From Aquincolibacterium sp041674705 (GTDB lineage Bacteria; Omnitrophota; Omnitrophia; Omnitrophales; Aquincolibacteriaceae): DNA of 62,858 nucleotides. The notes below the pieces were generated by a model. That model saw only the letters and a program-made list of their open reading frames with translations. It was not told where the DNA came from and searched no databases. Within the stretch, counting starts at the first letter, position 1. Each line of letters begins with the position of its first letter. Of the stretch, positions 35,701 to 37,079 are shown piece after piece. Location of the stretch: positions 1-62,858 of the forward strand of contig JBAYVF010000008.1 of assembly GCA_041674705.1 (NCBI GenBank), written 5' to 3'. The position numbers and the translations under genes are program-made.

Positions 35701-36596
35701 AGGTTGCTGAAGCGCTCCGCATTGCCGGAGTCACGCCTGAAGTGTTCAAAACGCTTTCAGAAGGTTTAATGCGATATGCCCAAGCCCAAGCGACCGGCGA
35801 AGAGAAACGGGCTGTGGTTGAGTCCACGAAGACTGCGCTTAATACAGTGAAAGCCGTGGCCGTCAGCGAAACGCCTGTGGAGCTCCGCTCTGAAGTCAAG
35901 ACTCCCGCCGCGGAAATCGATACGGCCATGGAAGAAGAGCTTAAGCGGATTGCTGAGAAAAAGGCGGAAGCACCGGCGGGTTTGACAGCGGCGCTTAAAT
36001 CTATTCAGACCGTGAAAATGGACACAGAGATCGCGTCGATCTTTTCGAAGGCTCAAGTCCTGGGGATCGAAGATCTTCTGCTAGACAATATTCTGAATTT
36101 TTCGAAGGATGCGCGTGTGATGGAAGCTCTCAATAGTGCTCGCAGGGCAAACGGATTGCCGGCGATCGTGGTGCCTACGGTGGGTGAGCCCCAGCTCTTG
36201 ATCATTAAGGGTTTTGATGAGGCGGTCATCATGGATCTCGCTGGCAAAGTCGACGCAGATACCAACATCGTGATCTCGGATGTCCCGGCCGCACAAATTG
36301 ATTTGGTTCAGGTTTCTCTGGCTAAGATGGGGTTGAAGAAAGCGGAGGCTTCTTCGGATGATGCCCTGAAGATCCTTGCGGCCAAGAGAGTGCCGAGAAA
36401 TACGGTGAAGCAGATCCTGGGTCATCAGACTCTGGATAAGAAGATCTATGCGCAACTTTTGGCGGGCTCAAAGGAGTTGGGCGTTGTGATCGCGGGCGAA
36501 GAAAAACGTCTCTCCGGGATCACCCAGTTCATGTACGTTGCCGAGATCATCAGCGCCTCATTCGAAGCTGCCCAAGCCGTCGCCCAGTCGGCGTAA
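8646..36596 (+). CDS. Giant multidomain protein 2: SecA-like motor, TolC-like and glycosyltransferase modules
   Basis: A single frame of 9,316 residues runs without a stop. The ATG at 8646 is preceded by GAGAGGA and opens a clear secretory signal (residues 1-40, ending AYA). Modules in residues: ChaN/TraB-like (about 85-530); SecA-like ATPase (about 912-1620); about ten membrane spans (1640-2085); a Gly-Pro-Thr linker (2210-2260); long coiled-coil/TolC-like parts (2440-4360); an unrecognised 1,650-residue part; membrane spans near 6025-6050 and 6120-6180; a cyclic-glucan-synthase-like glycosyltransferase with membrane spans (6730-7610); DUF218-like (8510-8650); HIT/GalT-like (8780-8900); and a C-terminal domain. 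A domain of about 130 residues recurs four to five times. R-S/A-E-x-R/K motifs stand at 10788, 26892, 26934, 34146, 34158, 34833 and 35886. I infer an envelope-spanning secretion or polysaccharide machine made as one chain or as a polyprotein. Frame and recognised domains are secure; the joint function is not. Confidence 0.9.
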   Translation: MISWQTHSFKPWLRTVALLTVCVFTFTSIVWDGGINKAYAAAPSPSSPTPVETFKANAILSLIDRPDLPDSYGTIKGTFKGNRDTIVIAIQDAHINEEAQRNIANIIRYFSEKYQLNLVNLEGASGELYTELFSFFPNKEARRNVADYFLKEGRLTGPEYLAIVDKPAMTLFGVEDKDLYEENRKAYVDALQFKDRDEKILAELDKVLQGVSRFVFPEEMRELTRRRAAFQEGGPELVAYVRYLVELARKHNIALDEYPGMHSLIELVDLEKKVDFDKAEKETDELVNDMKRVLSREKLSRFLTNTVHFRMKKMKRAAYYGYLQDEIQGISVAQTGGEDLNTKYANVIAYIQYMKLYDAIDVSIFDEIEFLEKTVKNKLFTSPEQVQLDHILRIYDIYCKMFDFTLTKQDAEFYYTYQDEFKSETFVSFLNPLMSKYHFTYGLPSQVKTLDQDLPRVERFYKAALERDQVLVERAVEKTFATGQKISAIVTGGFHTPGIEKYLREKDISYIVVAPRITKAIDKKKESALYDAALRETPLPIEKVLTETFLQPRSAVLNDPRFQLAAWHMILAKGDKLDFSSFDSDRVLYFPIEMAASLLRASDVTTAFKEITDSLAKLEENASARDKPAVAALKALLAKFKPENITEEADGNRTLWMPTVGEDFLAFTLHGEKWKVTEVKGAIPGSRRSIPSGEKTISLYRVRGFMVPEKVKTARAELRIGDVLVRTGELPMTDGSAALKLEPTAGPNLRLVEVAQEAAIKASQTQQELYERNLDRYKKSGFEVPTQKDAQTAFRALLSNAKSGDKLQALIETGAPQALKAGLMDRVMIIRLLGPRYSADMIRTRVPRLLASDVPVNTYTMTFRTDADIDVYRQRLSERQEEVFAKSYGEGLEPLIRQELEGLRSAGITPNLDTMRVQVEAGKKLAQGSLYRLPMGFGKTLALRVAAHMLASERNFKTAEGKGVLVCTVNDDLAMRDATAAGKILSNFGLRVGFVKDKEGQKVGYIFNKETGALTETSADEVYRSADVIYGTVDKFVHRYEDEELALDVTDRVFSKRQYFVLFDEADEPLTYQLMMPFIVSGGEKADAERIRQQNISARELAMAIYGANGEGVSQGMVDISKEKQKRVSLTPNGANRLEVLLNEKQVELKEKCGLGADVVLWKRLVEQALAVERSYSLGTDYLIIGKEIVIIGEDGKPHPGTRWSMGLHAAVEAKHMKDGVEVQVEQITRNSMMLKTFLGNKKLIADFAGASGTLDAEFMKEIHGKSVEEPSVAASSRLDTDMMYAGEASKWEAFFKEVIEKARQGIPLVIKVEEGTASEMEANLRKMGIPSGAVIRIFDASSETDIAEIEKFGGQTGAITIVTNRGGRGVDIKLAEAFKKVSEEAAKSGKLFTVYSTYIDELEAHDVQFRGRAARRGESGQFKAYWSVEDKIFKKYEALPAVQAALAAIKREFKTAGEPIKETREKGSTTVTDLIAALRRAIMNSRVQQFKQDQPFEKEMEDRKAAFQKIREAVLAGRFDDVVLNAAIPGIVDLARRVSKGREEAFRKGILELIDRGFSQYLDIAGKVKHDLSQEMQEDWKGVAAQQDPYVKFRDISLAAYRNALEFINVSIARNAPKDWTPTATAKAFGVKLDTLKRKASGYLFGGALLAGSVWVISFVMQGASFIQKLAAGGAVGDMTSKLEFLQTLSTNVFQSVPAAVWVVAAIGLIVLGFTLAQTYVKKFSQNYKGSRNMALFFRGTATWSERLGAVVSIPVSVLTMLSSMMPLSALLASIAVLAFPATASFLIPLVVAMAAVGVVAAALLIAVNYRSIKETRLDQPSNFQRAMRSLLFGLTYLTAVGLIVMFVPGMLSAVFAAAAIGVIGIRAHQRFRADYGKILEPSMRAKAAGLVAAAVVFTGIFALASFVGSVAGLFAAMMTVGSIILIITTGLYFFALPYIASRLAAVEAQTIGGKHKALTLRELLESAAPNARGIIIGGSAVGALSMSVVGLAGSLPVLTLVGVTLAVIGAGFLSVAGFLNYRKKVLALRAKGETPEGVFSTLLGTDSRKIVQGLMSSVALTAALPSIGAGAMLAPVASVTQSIYATQTRDQLVENLSSVFNIAVAPQIEAKKPEAAPHTGLAPPVADAQVETVQKELLKELAKVPPMDMRRTQLEDAVRQAKTAPELASLTQRISMMVAASEAVVTTPVVEKAPVAVTADQDAVLFKKGPTEPTGPTGPTGPTGPGGGPGGGPPPGGGGPTGPTDLGGLPPGALPPGGITVPIDRRNEEKVEFSEEALRATAGTLGTYAGPSMVMNAKAKAELERIDKLEAQEKSAAALDQARLETINSRIRFLTQDIQQMNRDLNGAGSDVTEALSAKIAEAKGEITRLEQESARLRVTPKVVPPEVKAAETPKAMAVPPAAPRAELIKEDAAKAAGEGATSGLVGVASGILVASVEIPLVMNQAEKDLADADPALWLLNRTLGNNFALRWQQNAKEQREIALKAVQWRNSIFKLMMNFSWNFNPRVYHMSQNKVEMAEGQNIDFPYKWASDSEGNVYLRQLGVEGPKVSPRVTVIQDKDLVSDKMLDLGDVSISVGQYLNNLNQILKCPDFWKYVGHAPVDPLEFVSNDAYAKWSGVAGYWASHYDTVKGEFNNASLPEIMKALAETKVNLEQSLGRELDLQNIKDASLLSCLAKYKIEGINTDELFGERDKGNVFLLAQAELVSTLTTHYRGILEKEFEREDLTLQSMKLEKIEQQGRFTTEYRAIQGEIVQIGGQITDLETIRTAAEKAKPENMLLEIARAKRNNEPIPSIGFVPSEQNIKDLDIAISDRKAKLIELKRDLWRKEKEIRDAASLDIHAKLPIDLSKITEDQMMKAVKSLGIADYSSLQIRLSQNSMEILQRRISNVAEVSGGLESIIDAFKIGNVYNIGTEADLGIYLKLTWGWKNLHQRGVEKQKYEKSVYEFIDNVRSVRLKHNEINAKVERLERVLEATRQYLDARKKATAEMERQFLSPDGNASLKALISAQDSVRQAEILVQGLEQLLANAKLRVAMYENAYADLKKAFQAEEKTFAKMEIPVRELDEWVGEKGGVEVPVAKPVTLTNPSIQELVGLSQSKIDLFKRTGTTMSADHETVQWIAFEVLGGLKLWQYGNAQDYIQGDQSTWIGQGNFGFWKDLMFGSMAPRIQVVDAPTVMRHLTGQVSDETLAGQVGRDTVEIELIHHNQRIADQVREAVRLRTSLQDKENRLRNEISALKGRMSEGVKEIRDAGLLSSSENSGPPQRMQILEKAVKDFSENEAETVKKLLRETGLSEETRTKLTKLMEEIVNLRKKGRTVSSLENEIANLKTEMNKGLEEIRAAGFLSPKGMRVFDEAVKDFSKKGFIVEEAENVINLLGGGTGLSSKKDQELMSEMANFFQRVADVETARMKYDVCVFELKSTIGLSNGETLIFSPDYNLNALEEGSEFLKPYPRILDAQLTLTKEGREKINKFLDEIKRAIKKVNKVSTPEKLKAQKEGVVSALTAVKANLEAVLSGTRSAESSTPDLLTQASVMYLEAERLFAQTFPKRGNALFNNARLLLVDISGIPQVLMAARHLGWADRNIGMRDTLKWEPFSLGAFFGVGIKGAKVVAGVAPDSELPEYLIGSTLIGIQKGWQKLLPEKKIPIVSNFFRNLANLSGTNPEGRWQKMLEFQTRAMQEILLAEEPTNEPLSLKQKYKADYMVLAELEALYSARIDEVNAREEKEAPLKRFQQAMDNNQTIAQGFEEDRQILTERMNYTKNVKDAIAFRIRLLGGPDQKTLDQELNPRPIIEGEVRQGSVKFLAGDLKGDFDANALKGNGLADGWDQGKLDAIRTRLGIGVAVTKEEWVGELNQILKAKMRVADYQGLQQNPLILKNLDSEIQGLLAKVLDPKTVVTTEAEAELIKQKLDPKPHITETELERLNRKLLEAVYPQQIEKTIFDKVRSVEGATAGKGIGQSPVREVSSLEGAKALKSETLESRIEELETQLAEKGRYLPYVASKTPVSRLLNTGIYGKNYKPDRTLMFSFDLGEIFMALSQKVRNVIADRSQAKKDKVQEAAAQELLQKASVCAQTEEEIQAILPRLGPEREQFLNIVTRLQAYDEFTAKDRDIALEQIGRLNREAAELLQRWIAAREDLNNVQKGFSFRIETKRFAAGQEIETGALEALTEDQLKKHPDVNYVTKLFDEAEKNARKTLLEGFNAWYEVGEADNLDGTKSVAGLSVPLWGYGKQSRRGIARKNVQIQKEAVDEVMRQVKSDFEAVKVEYNTNRDILRERERAAKVASPTELKSREKAMNEQNTVSGDYSSSLDQWAAAVKSASAARVDYYRSSAKLIHILDLFKVPVKQTGPVTEVPGPSTPAPATPEEIAKKEADALTAAIASVMSKDVPYGNVESPEVVSNKSLSYGKDSETKAGEVMTKIFHRTLPEELALEVKKIPAKIEAQKKIVQTAKAVANEATTAYQNYVTDHSRPFVKFLGIRIRWAWVLKLVPESWIRTKMDAAELKKAEELKKDQEQKRGEFSKAEESLRGFEKELREKTAEIDEMKKIRVLLANILGRYGQRLMVQRPDWVEHIISLSEGLGDGFIPEFFKNDKESQEKDKKKDVTEKKEDPAGPLLALWGRQIELPSPMLFTDSQLLQKYNVNLKLIGFLNFFARFGDKLDKDPEFFAKYKSDLYDRSDKADKSAEARKKDRDQWIQELVASLPTVRDFVEIYRSSNPNLEPHKLLANDPKDLGSYISGWALYAKLTGFKITRGMSSESVISWMKENQEAMGAMMKGLSFNNLVVKVEAQDVPPQDLMEGLKPMALAHTIDTGERTTTDQDSHMMDVATVTAVNFDRFLKNRKSPEQELDMGRVNSRIRQAVKTAFNEKIWAEVDVRRQPGASFLRDRKPRQGEPEGPEDVLYDTVYASVEKALTGGVAGGYENIILAGVHIDNQEARQKWVSMPLDERVTRIEELISIAGDLVEPLEKLYGKLDIWSPDGRDMGILMAHAQFVQMITGHEKGQRAAEKYAAGGDLTRSELDEKIDYERWKFKDKEKKIESTKEERRDEYIRRIKLLTDLRDAPETRDIWDKMGQVFTVMHPGVPADLRSGDGAFLGFLLNEVAQANDKDKPKETPEQMRTKYENILRLTGSPVSLIGTPSYIFSPSSSYAEYLQELGKEGDLQSILRELSDAITGLSDEIQSLSREIAVEKGQVPPADKVEAYKKAVKDYNGKIRDYNDLVGRLTAVARTLPDNFETLYAERAAVLKLLKERYGRGSLKALQLWMQAIYEEVHTASLEPGKPAKSFWDIEREVFDFLPRMRYGEETKDSRVQKLLKKESDENFPLALVEGEVAGLVLLLNDLGIKDPAAMQGAESRRIINDYFEKGLRPSNGYPSFRQMLWPEVQQQLKYLKQSLSLNEPDIALALEDPGKQQMLYYVIAKQGQLGVASYWIKYIDMAKSRKDMSAPPTFKKYKEMIERARKSWELSDTYLASFGFEVTPADIDSVVSNPKVKTAELEEYFKFGRVFLALAKGDIDSIPKEYADLMDPKFKKEVAKSNMGRLLTFDEMSGYITMLRSMKGNYYQGHLLPQVAFSLIGPSKIANVDSLDPKRLYALSAGMEGEKSRALFNAMIWKFSRNLLLEYPGSQGSVDTNLYSYLEFLMKEIEQKNAGMSPENVRVTAAGLFDFSRKIKNAMRSEWFERQIVFDKSIDKNDDQMNRIIELRLLTRPAKRELITNEERVALYGKDWEKQDEKDRRPNREAFVDYLLEQNHFYSMKAPWTSLISKKRRDELAKMDPEVSNAVINDTKVLMRMFVVGWQVRPVVDDLMAGVMNVRSNGEGVRFLKAEEAVLRRYLDISMNPPKAVVFTDKEKELTDADFLRQEINTAAVPMADEDLMKWEKALKRGEISREKVRQIFSDIHDFRKVFEEQKISMPLERILRVIEVGRSVSLSHAGILEPRGLELLTEEEAKNRDAFYESQDTELANDSQDLFFNNFVLKNNPQVKEKMAKDESGKPLTPKAYELFLSSPERIKTGIQSGFSLIFIGIMAVVAFLVIAGAALDLRRRKAQAVDRSRTGADRPELIRTNRREKTGQVRSEVRTPPVEVEQKRSEVRIESELQAAGVTKPRIPESFNKGPGSMTARGWFYMFLHFAIAGLFVYAVFGVMDLSNTSMMGAAFELAWDFFLGLGLAHRLTAFLSTQVHHIRAKMGGSRSSRDAVERPEADKFTPVLKEKKSFEFSVRDFKGDFDANSLKGNGLADGWDHGEAGGKVGLDTVRAKGSSATKEEWATALNEVLKGRMRSADYAAAESNESVLNSLSDDEQALLKKAKNAAANVKNVEELTRLNRRLLEAFYPQQFNKVYERYWDMDKNEEIFVKNNVILTGVGAETARQAALAARATNPLPVFNTEPITREAGDAKEIFMKGENNRIVSLRSPEGQNIFAIAKGHKVAHAYFRFNLMNLPGCGSKKLLNQEEESLPEKEKKELLEKKQKAHAAQLYEFFGEAFKNDWSLDYAEAEFQRRIKEVWTGANDSFKWEWMKDDNGDDLVLAKAFADYYFLRNIIRSAANNLDPRGNTTLAVVTEKEGAMIDKARKYRQDSANIDALLSSPEAKTRVEVLEKSKKNNGRISQDDEAWLKDYNDKKGWKDNEKTFRFVSDALDYARRQLVTIGQSRFGSDFYKADSTDQKTRIGRQLIYWMPLSDVILEKKQGYILAFLDYVNGQNGAPVVEKGQAVPMNRHFGRVNDRAAHAWIGVVGILFGVGTFFGLIPVVTMLLEGVVLGTAPAVLISLGMAWIGLIAGRYLINLLAQSQTADGTFFYETNSRGAKFLRAIGWLRPSNMKQTGRADRYFVDEIYDDPGSIFGMDPDHLLRMKRKVGMKLMPVREEYSRPAAWLRKLLRKQVNPERMEMVQQFELNPDGSAYMFSADDKNVLGDPPDRPKYATEDPSLLFPTRKLIEVATNKYNWAGIIVPRTKIVTDPKERTGYSSTNDFFGELGIFYAYALQLIRGRGNFTGKALMNLTVVYGHGDRRNSPTRWWAPTAGLLAGFAVGFMIWMTLGQVVILPLAFWLFGSMNAAVFAALFFSCATGGSYGLVKFKQLSHDYREGDTAGAVYVTNAAITEPSTDTFFAAVGRGFVRWGQGDMMRGDEIFAAGTPMGARWMNLVALAGYLEPVIFGFWIIKRFFIDPSFSGLSNIYSLGFHKVAEWMIVPGILSPLTVGIIVGILAALLIIGFIQRKGEQASHASTRKPLQGWSRAAMPLILTALSTLLAIILSPAWAGFFGVQAGVILFSYSFTLLLENEKVGNKLSSWIPPFLKKLLNIEKGSIANQMNGKIYYFVLAPLVVLGSILFFVLIVSSGVVQLPMSALSLIFIAVMYQVLVFPVFFGSLSGMYWNKFSGFIKTTTTGLSDVFLHLRFTFWENSWKLFMVGHQDTGRAWFMSTGATIGQWLIWTLRLGIVLVPLSFIVLPMFGLPTLASLAVAGLAKLSFVNFVITSKLTAVPLAAKVLAVVKMSLPGLMAFWISYAYVRYAFKFTRMLEVALRNQQLPWTTFSQGGGKKKTLLESYQFYIASLIAAVAAVALGVFTHTNFYIFLFGAPFLWSWSFAPWVSWLDQFPLPPNYPNFDAKGKRWVRVKWRFIHVVNVISKELSGSEIIDVKRVEDAEKSGRSSFRHSFLGSLKFSTDDLEGDFDSNSLTGTGLPGGLSAGWDQGALASVENKRKAILEKIMEITEGSTIVPAYDSVKAVLADGWDHGEHRDKDGLNAVRAKGSFVTKVEWDSAINEVLRVRMPIGAYRNVQANAALFSKLDPETRALLTKALDADPDATMTEEELIRLNRKLLGVIFPKILSKSITAPGQIKKEIDGKRKQLDEAKAKLESIKTATEEEWVKAEAVLEKSKKELEKSQQELEKSEQDLKKAKDELKNYKKGWAEALNPILKVRMLSEDYQAVQENSLLLKGFDKEVRALLAKALKIPVDEMTETELEQLNRRILEAVYPQKIRPARSFLARLGGRSAVGFFQVLGDALVTSLKLLGGTVRVIIMRGVLYSLWLLVKSARPSLREDALKQIGRNVEDVALWSKGIAEESMKTANRLFHAGFYFGIAGMITMIVILAFYAASGVGAVQFFFALPPLFVIPAVTAFALAGLILLLSALPRHLDSFFQAYYNDEVASAKNENLPQSTRLYRWLTKYAPALGGKIESKFANVPPKFVFKLNADGTKIEETNEDDTGAFPTQTRLWAKTNADSTSGKSFEFSAGDFKGDINSNSLKGTGLPDGLSLGWDQTTLDAARKGLDKAKENLETKKAVTGKVLSKEERKMVKDEIKRAEDELKKAKKEWLDALNRTLSIRMSKADYDAVFDNVSVRKKLNPDEQALLEKARNSAAMSTGAELRNLNRRLLEVFYPQQIKKSSDANVPKAEVSAAAIETLAEQLKAKIIADPRAVAANVVDRTRTIEVLYGQTRSTNPADREHSMRQIKNLRAEQSAWDSALEKLRRDYRQSDDPFADKLAETFTLIQQRSEIRAETRESVEKEVRTVAEFLAKRNALVEKTKLLVVFANEDVRVSILAAKLYLSGMAKAVVVAPSIGAAAVNFDPEKMEASIAFLVAAGIPYTQAQKFLLSWKLGTKSEVQVFKDILAALGVPETDIITETGVPFSKQQSIIFMDAPLNLREARGEVKAKFPEIKDPRLYGHAPALPDFSKMSDAELARTVERALGFIQKLKDNGSVEIPQEIADSVQRLQTGTLVERSEVRKPLADEIKKLWLKGVGTDKYLLPPASILPGREGFELIVLEKKQTIERERAKPPFDSTPVNLPFEVPFSSDALTFGKIIQRHPEQTLKQIKIEGVPVFIQRNYAPVYPNHFMVVIDPASHHNQTMDQASLLIALKALEQIGDEDAFLGMNVGKAASASINSQHLPGGFVKRARVERRPVAKTIVASSETGASVGELWGDAEPTFIVKAPSLESLAAYASLVSDFLLELDIPSTLFIRPGSANRSWTMYIEPRSRVRPEFFPGNAGFAEIMLGRISSDGKKEIREEEVAEALRIAGVTPEVFKTLSEGLMRYAQAQATGEEKRAVVESTKTALNTVKAVAVSETPVELRSEVKTPAAEIDTAMEEELKRIAEKKAEAPAGLTAALKSIQTVKMDTEIASIFSKAQVLGIEDLLLDNILNFSKDARVMEALNSARRANGLPAIVVPTVGEPQLLIIKGFDEAVIMDLAGKVDADTNIVISDVPAAQIDLVQVSLAKMGLKKAEASSDDALKILAAKRVPRNTVKQILGHQTLDKKIYAQLLAGSKELGVVIAGEEKRLSGITQFMYVAEIISASFEAAQAVAQSA
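8895..10230 (+). other. ChaN/TraB-like domain of giant protein 2
   Basis: The region runs from IVIAIQDAHIN (residue 86) through VNLEGASGE and FGVEDKDLY to AIVTGGFHTPG near residue 492 and YIVVAPRI. The spaced D-A-H, E-G-A and G-G-F-H-T elements recall the ChaN/TraB/EreA-type fold, but the assignment is tentative. Giant protein 3 has the same domain in the same place, with matching D/N-A-H, E-G-A and GGFHT blocks, so it marks the family. Confidence 0.5.
11380..13500 (+). other. SecA-like preprotein-translocase motor module
   Basis: The module follows SecA in order. Walker A is PMGFGKTLA (residues 934-940 and on), then VIYGTVDKF where SecA has YGTNNEF, then VLFDEADEPLTYQ and PFIVSG where SecA has DEVDSILIDEA and PLIISG. 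RVSLTPNG, DYLI, GTRWSMGLHAAVEAK and ITRNSMMLKTF match the preprotein-binding and core segments. TNRGGRGVDIKL (from 1364) and QFRGRAARRGESGQF (from 1409) match SecA motifs V and VI. Residues after about 1480 resemble the helical scaffold. Catalytic motifs look intact. The C-terminal zinc site of SecA was not seen. Confidence 0.85.
13563..14900 (+). other. Block of about ten transmembrane segments
   Basis: Directly after the motor module, roughly ten strongly hydrophobic runs of 18-25 residues alternate with short basic loops. Examples are VVAAIGLIVLGFTLAQ and AAGLVAAAVVFTGIFAL. No transporter family was recognised. Its place after a SecA-like motor suggests a membrane partner of that motor, but no SecY-specific motif is visible. 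Confidence 0.7.
15274..15420 (+). other. Gly-Pro-Thr-rich collagen-like linker
   Basis: The protein reads GPTGPTGPTGP and then Gly- and Pro-rich sequence before a coiled-coil part. The short G-x-y run resembles collagen-like spacers. It separates the membrane block from the coiled-coil/TolC-like half. Confidence 0.7.
15525..21720 (+). other. Coiled-coil and TolC-like (outer-membrane efflux protein) region
   Basis: Long amphipathic helices alternate with short strand-like stretches such as IYLKLTWGWKN near 17410 and SVAGLSVPLWGYGKQSRRGI near 21310. The latter, followed by a helix with V-K-S-D-F-E-A-V-K-V-E-Y, has the strand-then-helix pattern of outer-membrane efflux (TolC) proteins. Two to three such units may be present. 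The first of the repeated KGDFD domains is embedded at 20059-20472. TolC homology is moderately supported at 21200-21720 and weaker elsewhere. Confidence 0.5.
20059..20472 (+). repeat. KGDFD domain, copy 1
   Basis: The domain begins KFLAGDLKGDFDANALKGNG, continues with GWDQG and a helical part starting EEWVGELNQILKAKM, and ends LNRKLLEAVYPQQI. No family is recognised. The D-x-D-x-N stretch could bind a cation, but that is a guess. Confidence 0.8.
21720..26700 (+). other. Unrecognised helical region of giant protein 2
   Basis: About 1,650 residues, mostly charged and helical, with heptad-like K/E-rich stretches near 22150-22300 and 24130-24320. It contains no motif I can assign. It ends in one membrane span (about 26720-26790) shortly before two RSEVR motifs, so it could be a separate unit anchored at its C-terminus. 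Confidence 0.5.
27310..27683 (+). repeat. KGDFD domain, copy 2
   Basis: It starts SFEFSVRDFKGDFDANSLKG and has GWDHGE, EEWATALNEVLKGRM and a final LNRRLLEAFYPQQF. It is close to copy 1 in order and spacing. It precedes the glycosyltransferase-like part. Confidence 0.85.
28840..31480 (+). other. Cyclic-glucan-synthase-like (GT84-type) glycosyltransferase region with membrane spans
   Basis: The order of elements follows the glycosyltransferase part of cyclic beta-glucan synthases: paired membrane spans (28850-29030), a YMFSADDKN stretch in the place of the nucleotide-sugar DxD (residues about 6910-6916), VPRTKIV, NDFFGELGIF, RGNFTGKAL (near 6995), LSHDYREGDT and RWGQGDMM. Two extra membrane spans (about 29725-29880) interrupt FTGKAL and LSHD. 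Several more spans follow to 31420. I infer glucan or other polysaccharide synthesis or export. Activity is uncertain because the canonical LDADT is altered. Confidence 0.55.
31627..32151 (+). repeat. KGDFD domain, copy 3 (expanded)
   Basis: It starts LKFSTDDLEGDFDSNSLTG and carries an internal duplication of the Trp segment (AGWDQG, then DGWDHGE about 40 residues later). It ends LNRKLLGVIFPKIL. It follows the last glycosyltransferase-region span. Confidence 0.8.
32389..32601 (+). repeat. KGDFD domain, C-terminal half only
   Basis: Only the helical half is present: GWAEALNPILKVRM to LNRRILEAVYPQKI. An E/K/S heptad run (ELEKSQQELEKSEQDLKK) precedes it. It is best read as a partial duplication of copy 3. 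Confidence 0.8.
33343..33821 (+). repeat. KGDFD domain, copy 4
   Basis: It starts SFEFSAGDFKGDINSNSLKG, has LGWDQ, a lysine/glutamate-rich insert, and then EWLDALNRTLSIRM to LNRRLLEVFYPQQI. Here D-F-D is D-I-N, so the acidic motif is not strictly kept. Confidence 0.85.
34170..34600 (+). other. DUF218/YdcF-like domain
   Basis: TKLLVVFANEDVRVSILAAKLYLSG, then AKAVVVAPS, and later LGVPETDIITET, follow the order of DUF218 (YdcF/ElyC-like) domains. These often act in envelope carbohydrate metabolism. It lies between the RSEIR/RAETR pair at 34146-34172 and the RSEVR at 34833. Confidence 0.5.
34980..35350 (+). other. HIT/GalT-like nucleotidyl hydrolase or transferase domain
   Basis: YAPVYPNHFMVVID, SHHNQTMDQ, FLGMNVGKAASASI and NSQHLPGGF follow the block order of the HIT/galactose-1-phosphate uridylyltransferase superfamily. 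The usual H-x-H-x-H/Q is reduced to QHLPGGF, so catalysis is uncertain. Confidence 0.5.
36000..36593 (+). other. C-terminal domain of giant protein 2
   Basis: The last part after RSEVK (35886) ends with alternating strands and helices: ADTNIVISDVPAAQIDLVQ, then GVVIAGEEK, then a final amphipathic helix ending AQSA. The order resembles the C-termini of giant proteins 1 and 3. Confidence 0.4.
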
Positions 36597-36788
36597 TGGA
36601 TTTCCCTAATCCACGCGCCGCAGTGCTTGCGCGTTGGGCGCAAGCGCAGTCGGCGTAATGGATTTCCCTAATCCACGCGCCGCAGTGCTTGCGCGTTGGG
36701 CGCAAGCGCAGTCGGCATAATGGATTCCCCTAATCCACGCGCCGCAGTGCTTGCGCTGCGCATTGGGCGCAAGCGCAGTCGGCGTAAT
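36585..36788 (+). repeat. Tandem 62-bp hairpin repeat over the giant gene 2 stop codon
   Basis: Units begin CAGTCGGCGTAATGGATT at 36585, 36647 and 36709 (62, 62 and 67 bp), with a partial fourth at 36776. Each holds TGGATT/AATCCA and a stem GCTTGCGC/GCGCAAGC (longer in unit 3). The first unit contains the last codons, Gln-Ser-Ala-stop, so the gene's tail has been multiplied. Confidence 0.92.
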
Positions 36789-36988
36789 TCAGGCCACAGG
36801 CAACAGACTGCAGTTTAAAGCGTTTTCGATCTATCTATATCTTTCAGCCCTGTGCCTCAATGAAAGCTCTCTATTGATCAAACTTGATAGAATCTGCCGC
36901 TTAAAGTTGTCCACTCAAAGCCACGAAATACCCGCGCCCGTTCACCCCTCCAGGCTATAATTTTTAAAATTTATATGTGTCCTATCTC
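36789..36988. other. Intergenic region before giant gene 3, no gene seen
   Basis: After the tandem repeat no coding frame or RNA gene is evident. A TATAAT at 36955-36960 without a convincing -35 could be a second promoter for giant gene 3. Confidence 0.4.
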
Positions 36989-37016
36989 TTGACTGGCGAA
37001 GGAGATGTGTTACATT
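36989..37016 (+). promoter_or_regulatory. Sigma-70-type promoter of giant gene 3
   Basis: TTGACT (36989-36994) and TACATT (37011-37016) are separated by 16 bases. The -35 is identical to that of giant gene 2, and both leaders end in CTTTAAGA-G/A-AGGA before the start. Confidence 0.65.
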
Positions 37017-37079
37017 TTCGGCATGGATTTGTTGCTTCGAAAACAGTAAAAATATCCTTTAAGAAAGGAGCCGTCGGTT

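Noticed and set aside
36585..36788. CRISPR array
   Set aside because: Units are contiguous with no unique spacers and restate the gene's 3' end; they are a tandem duplication.
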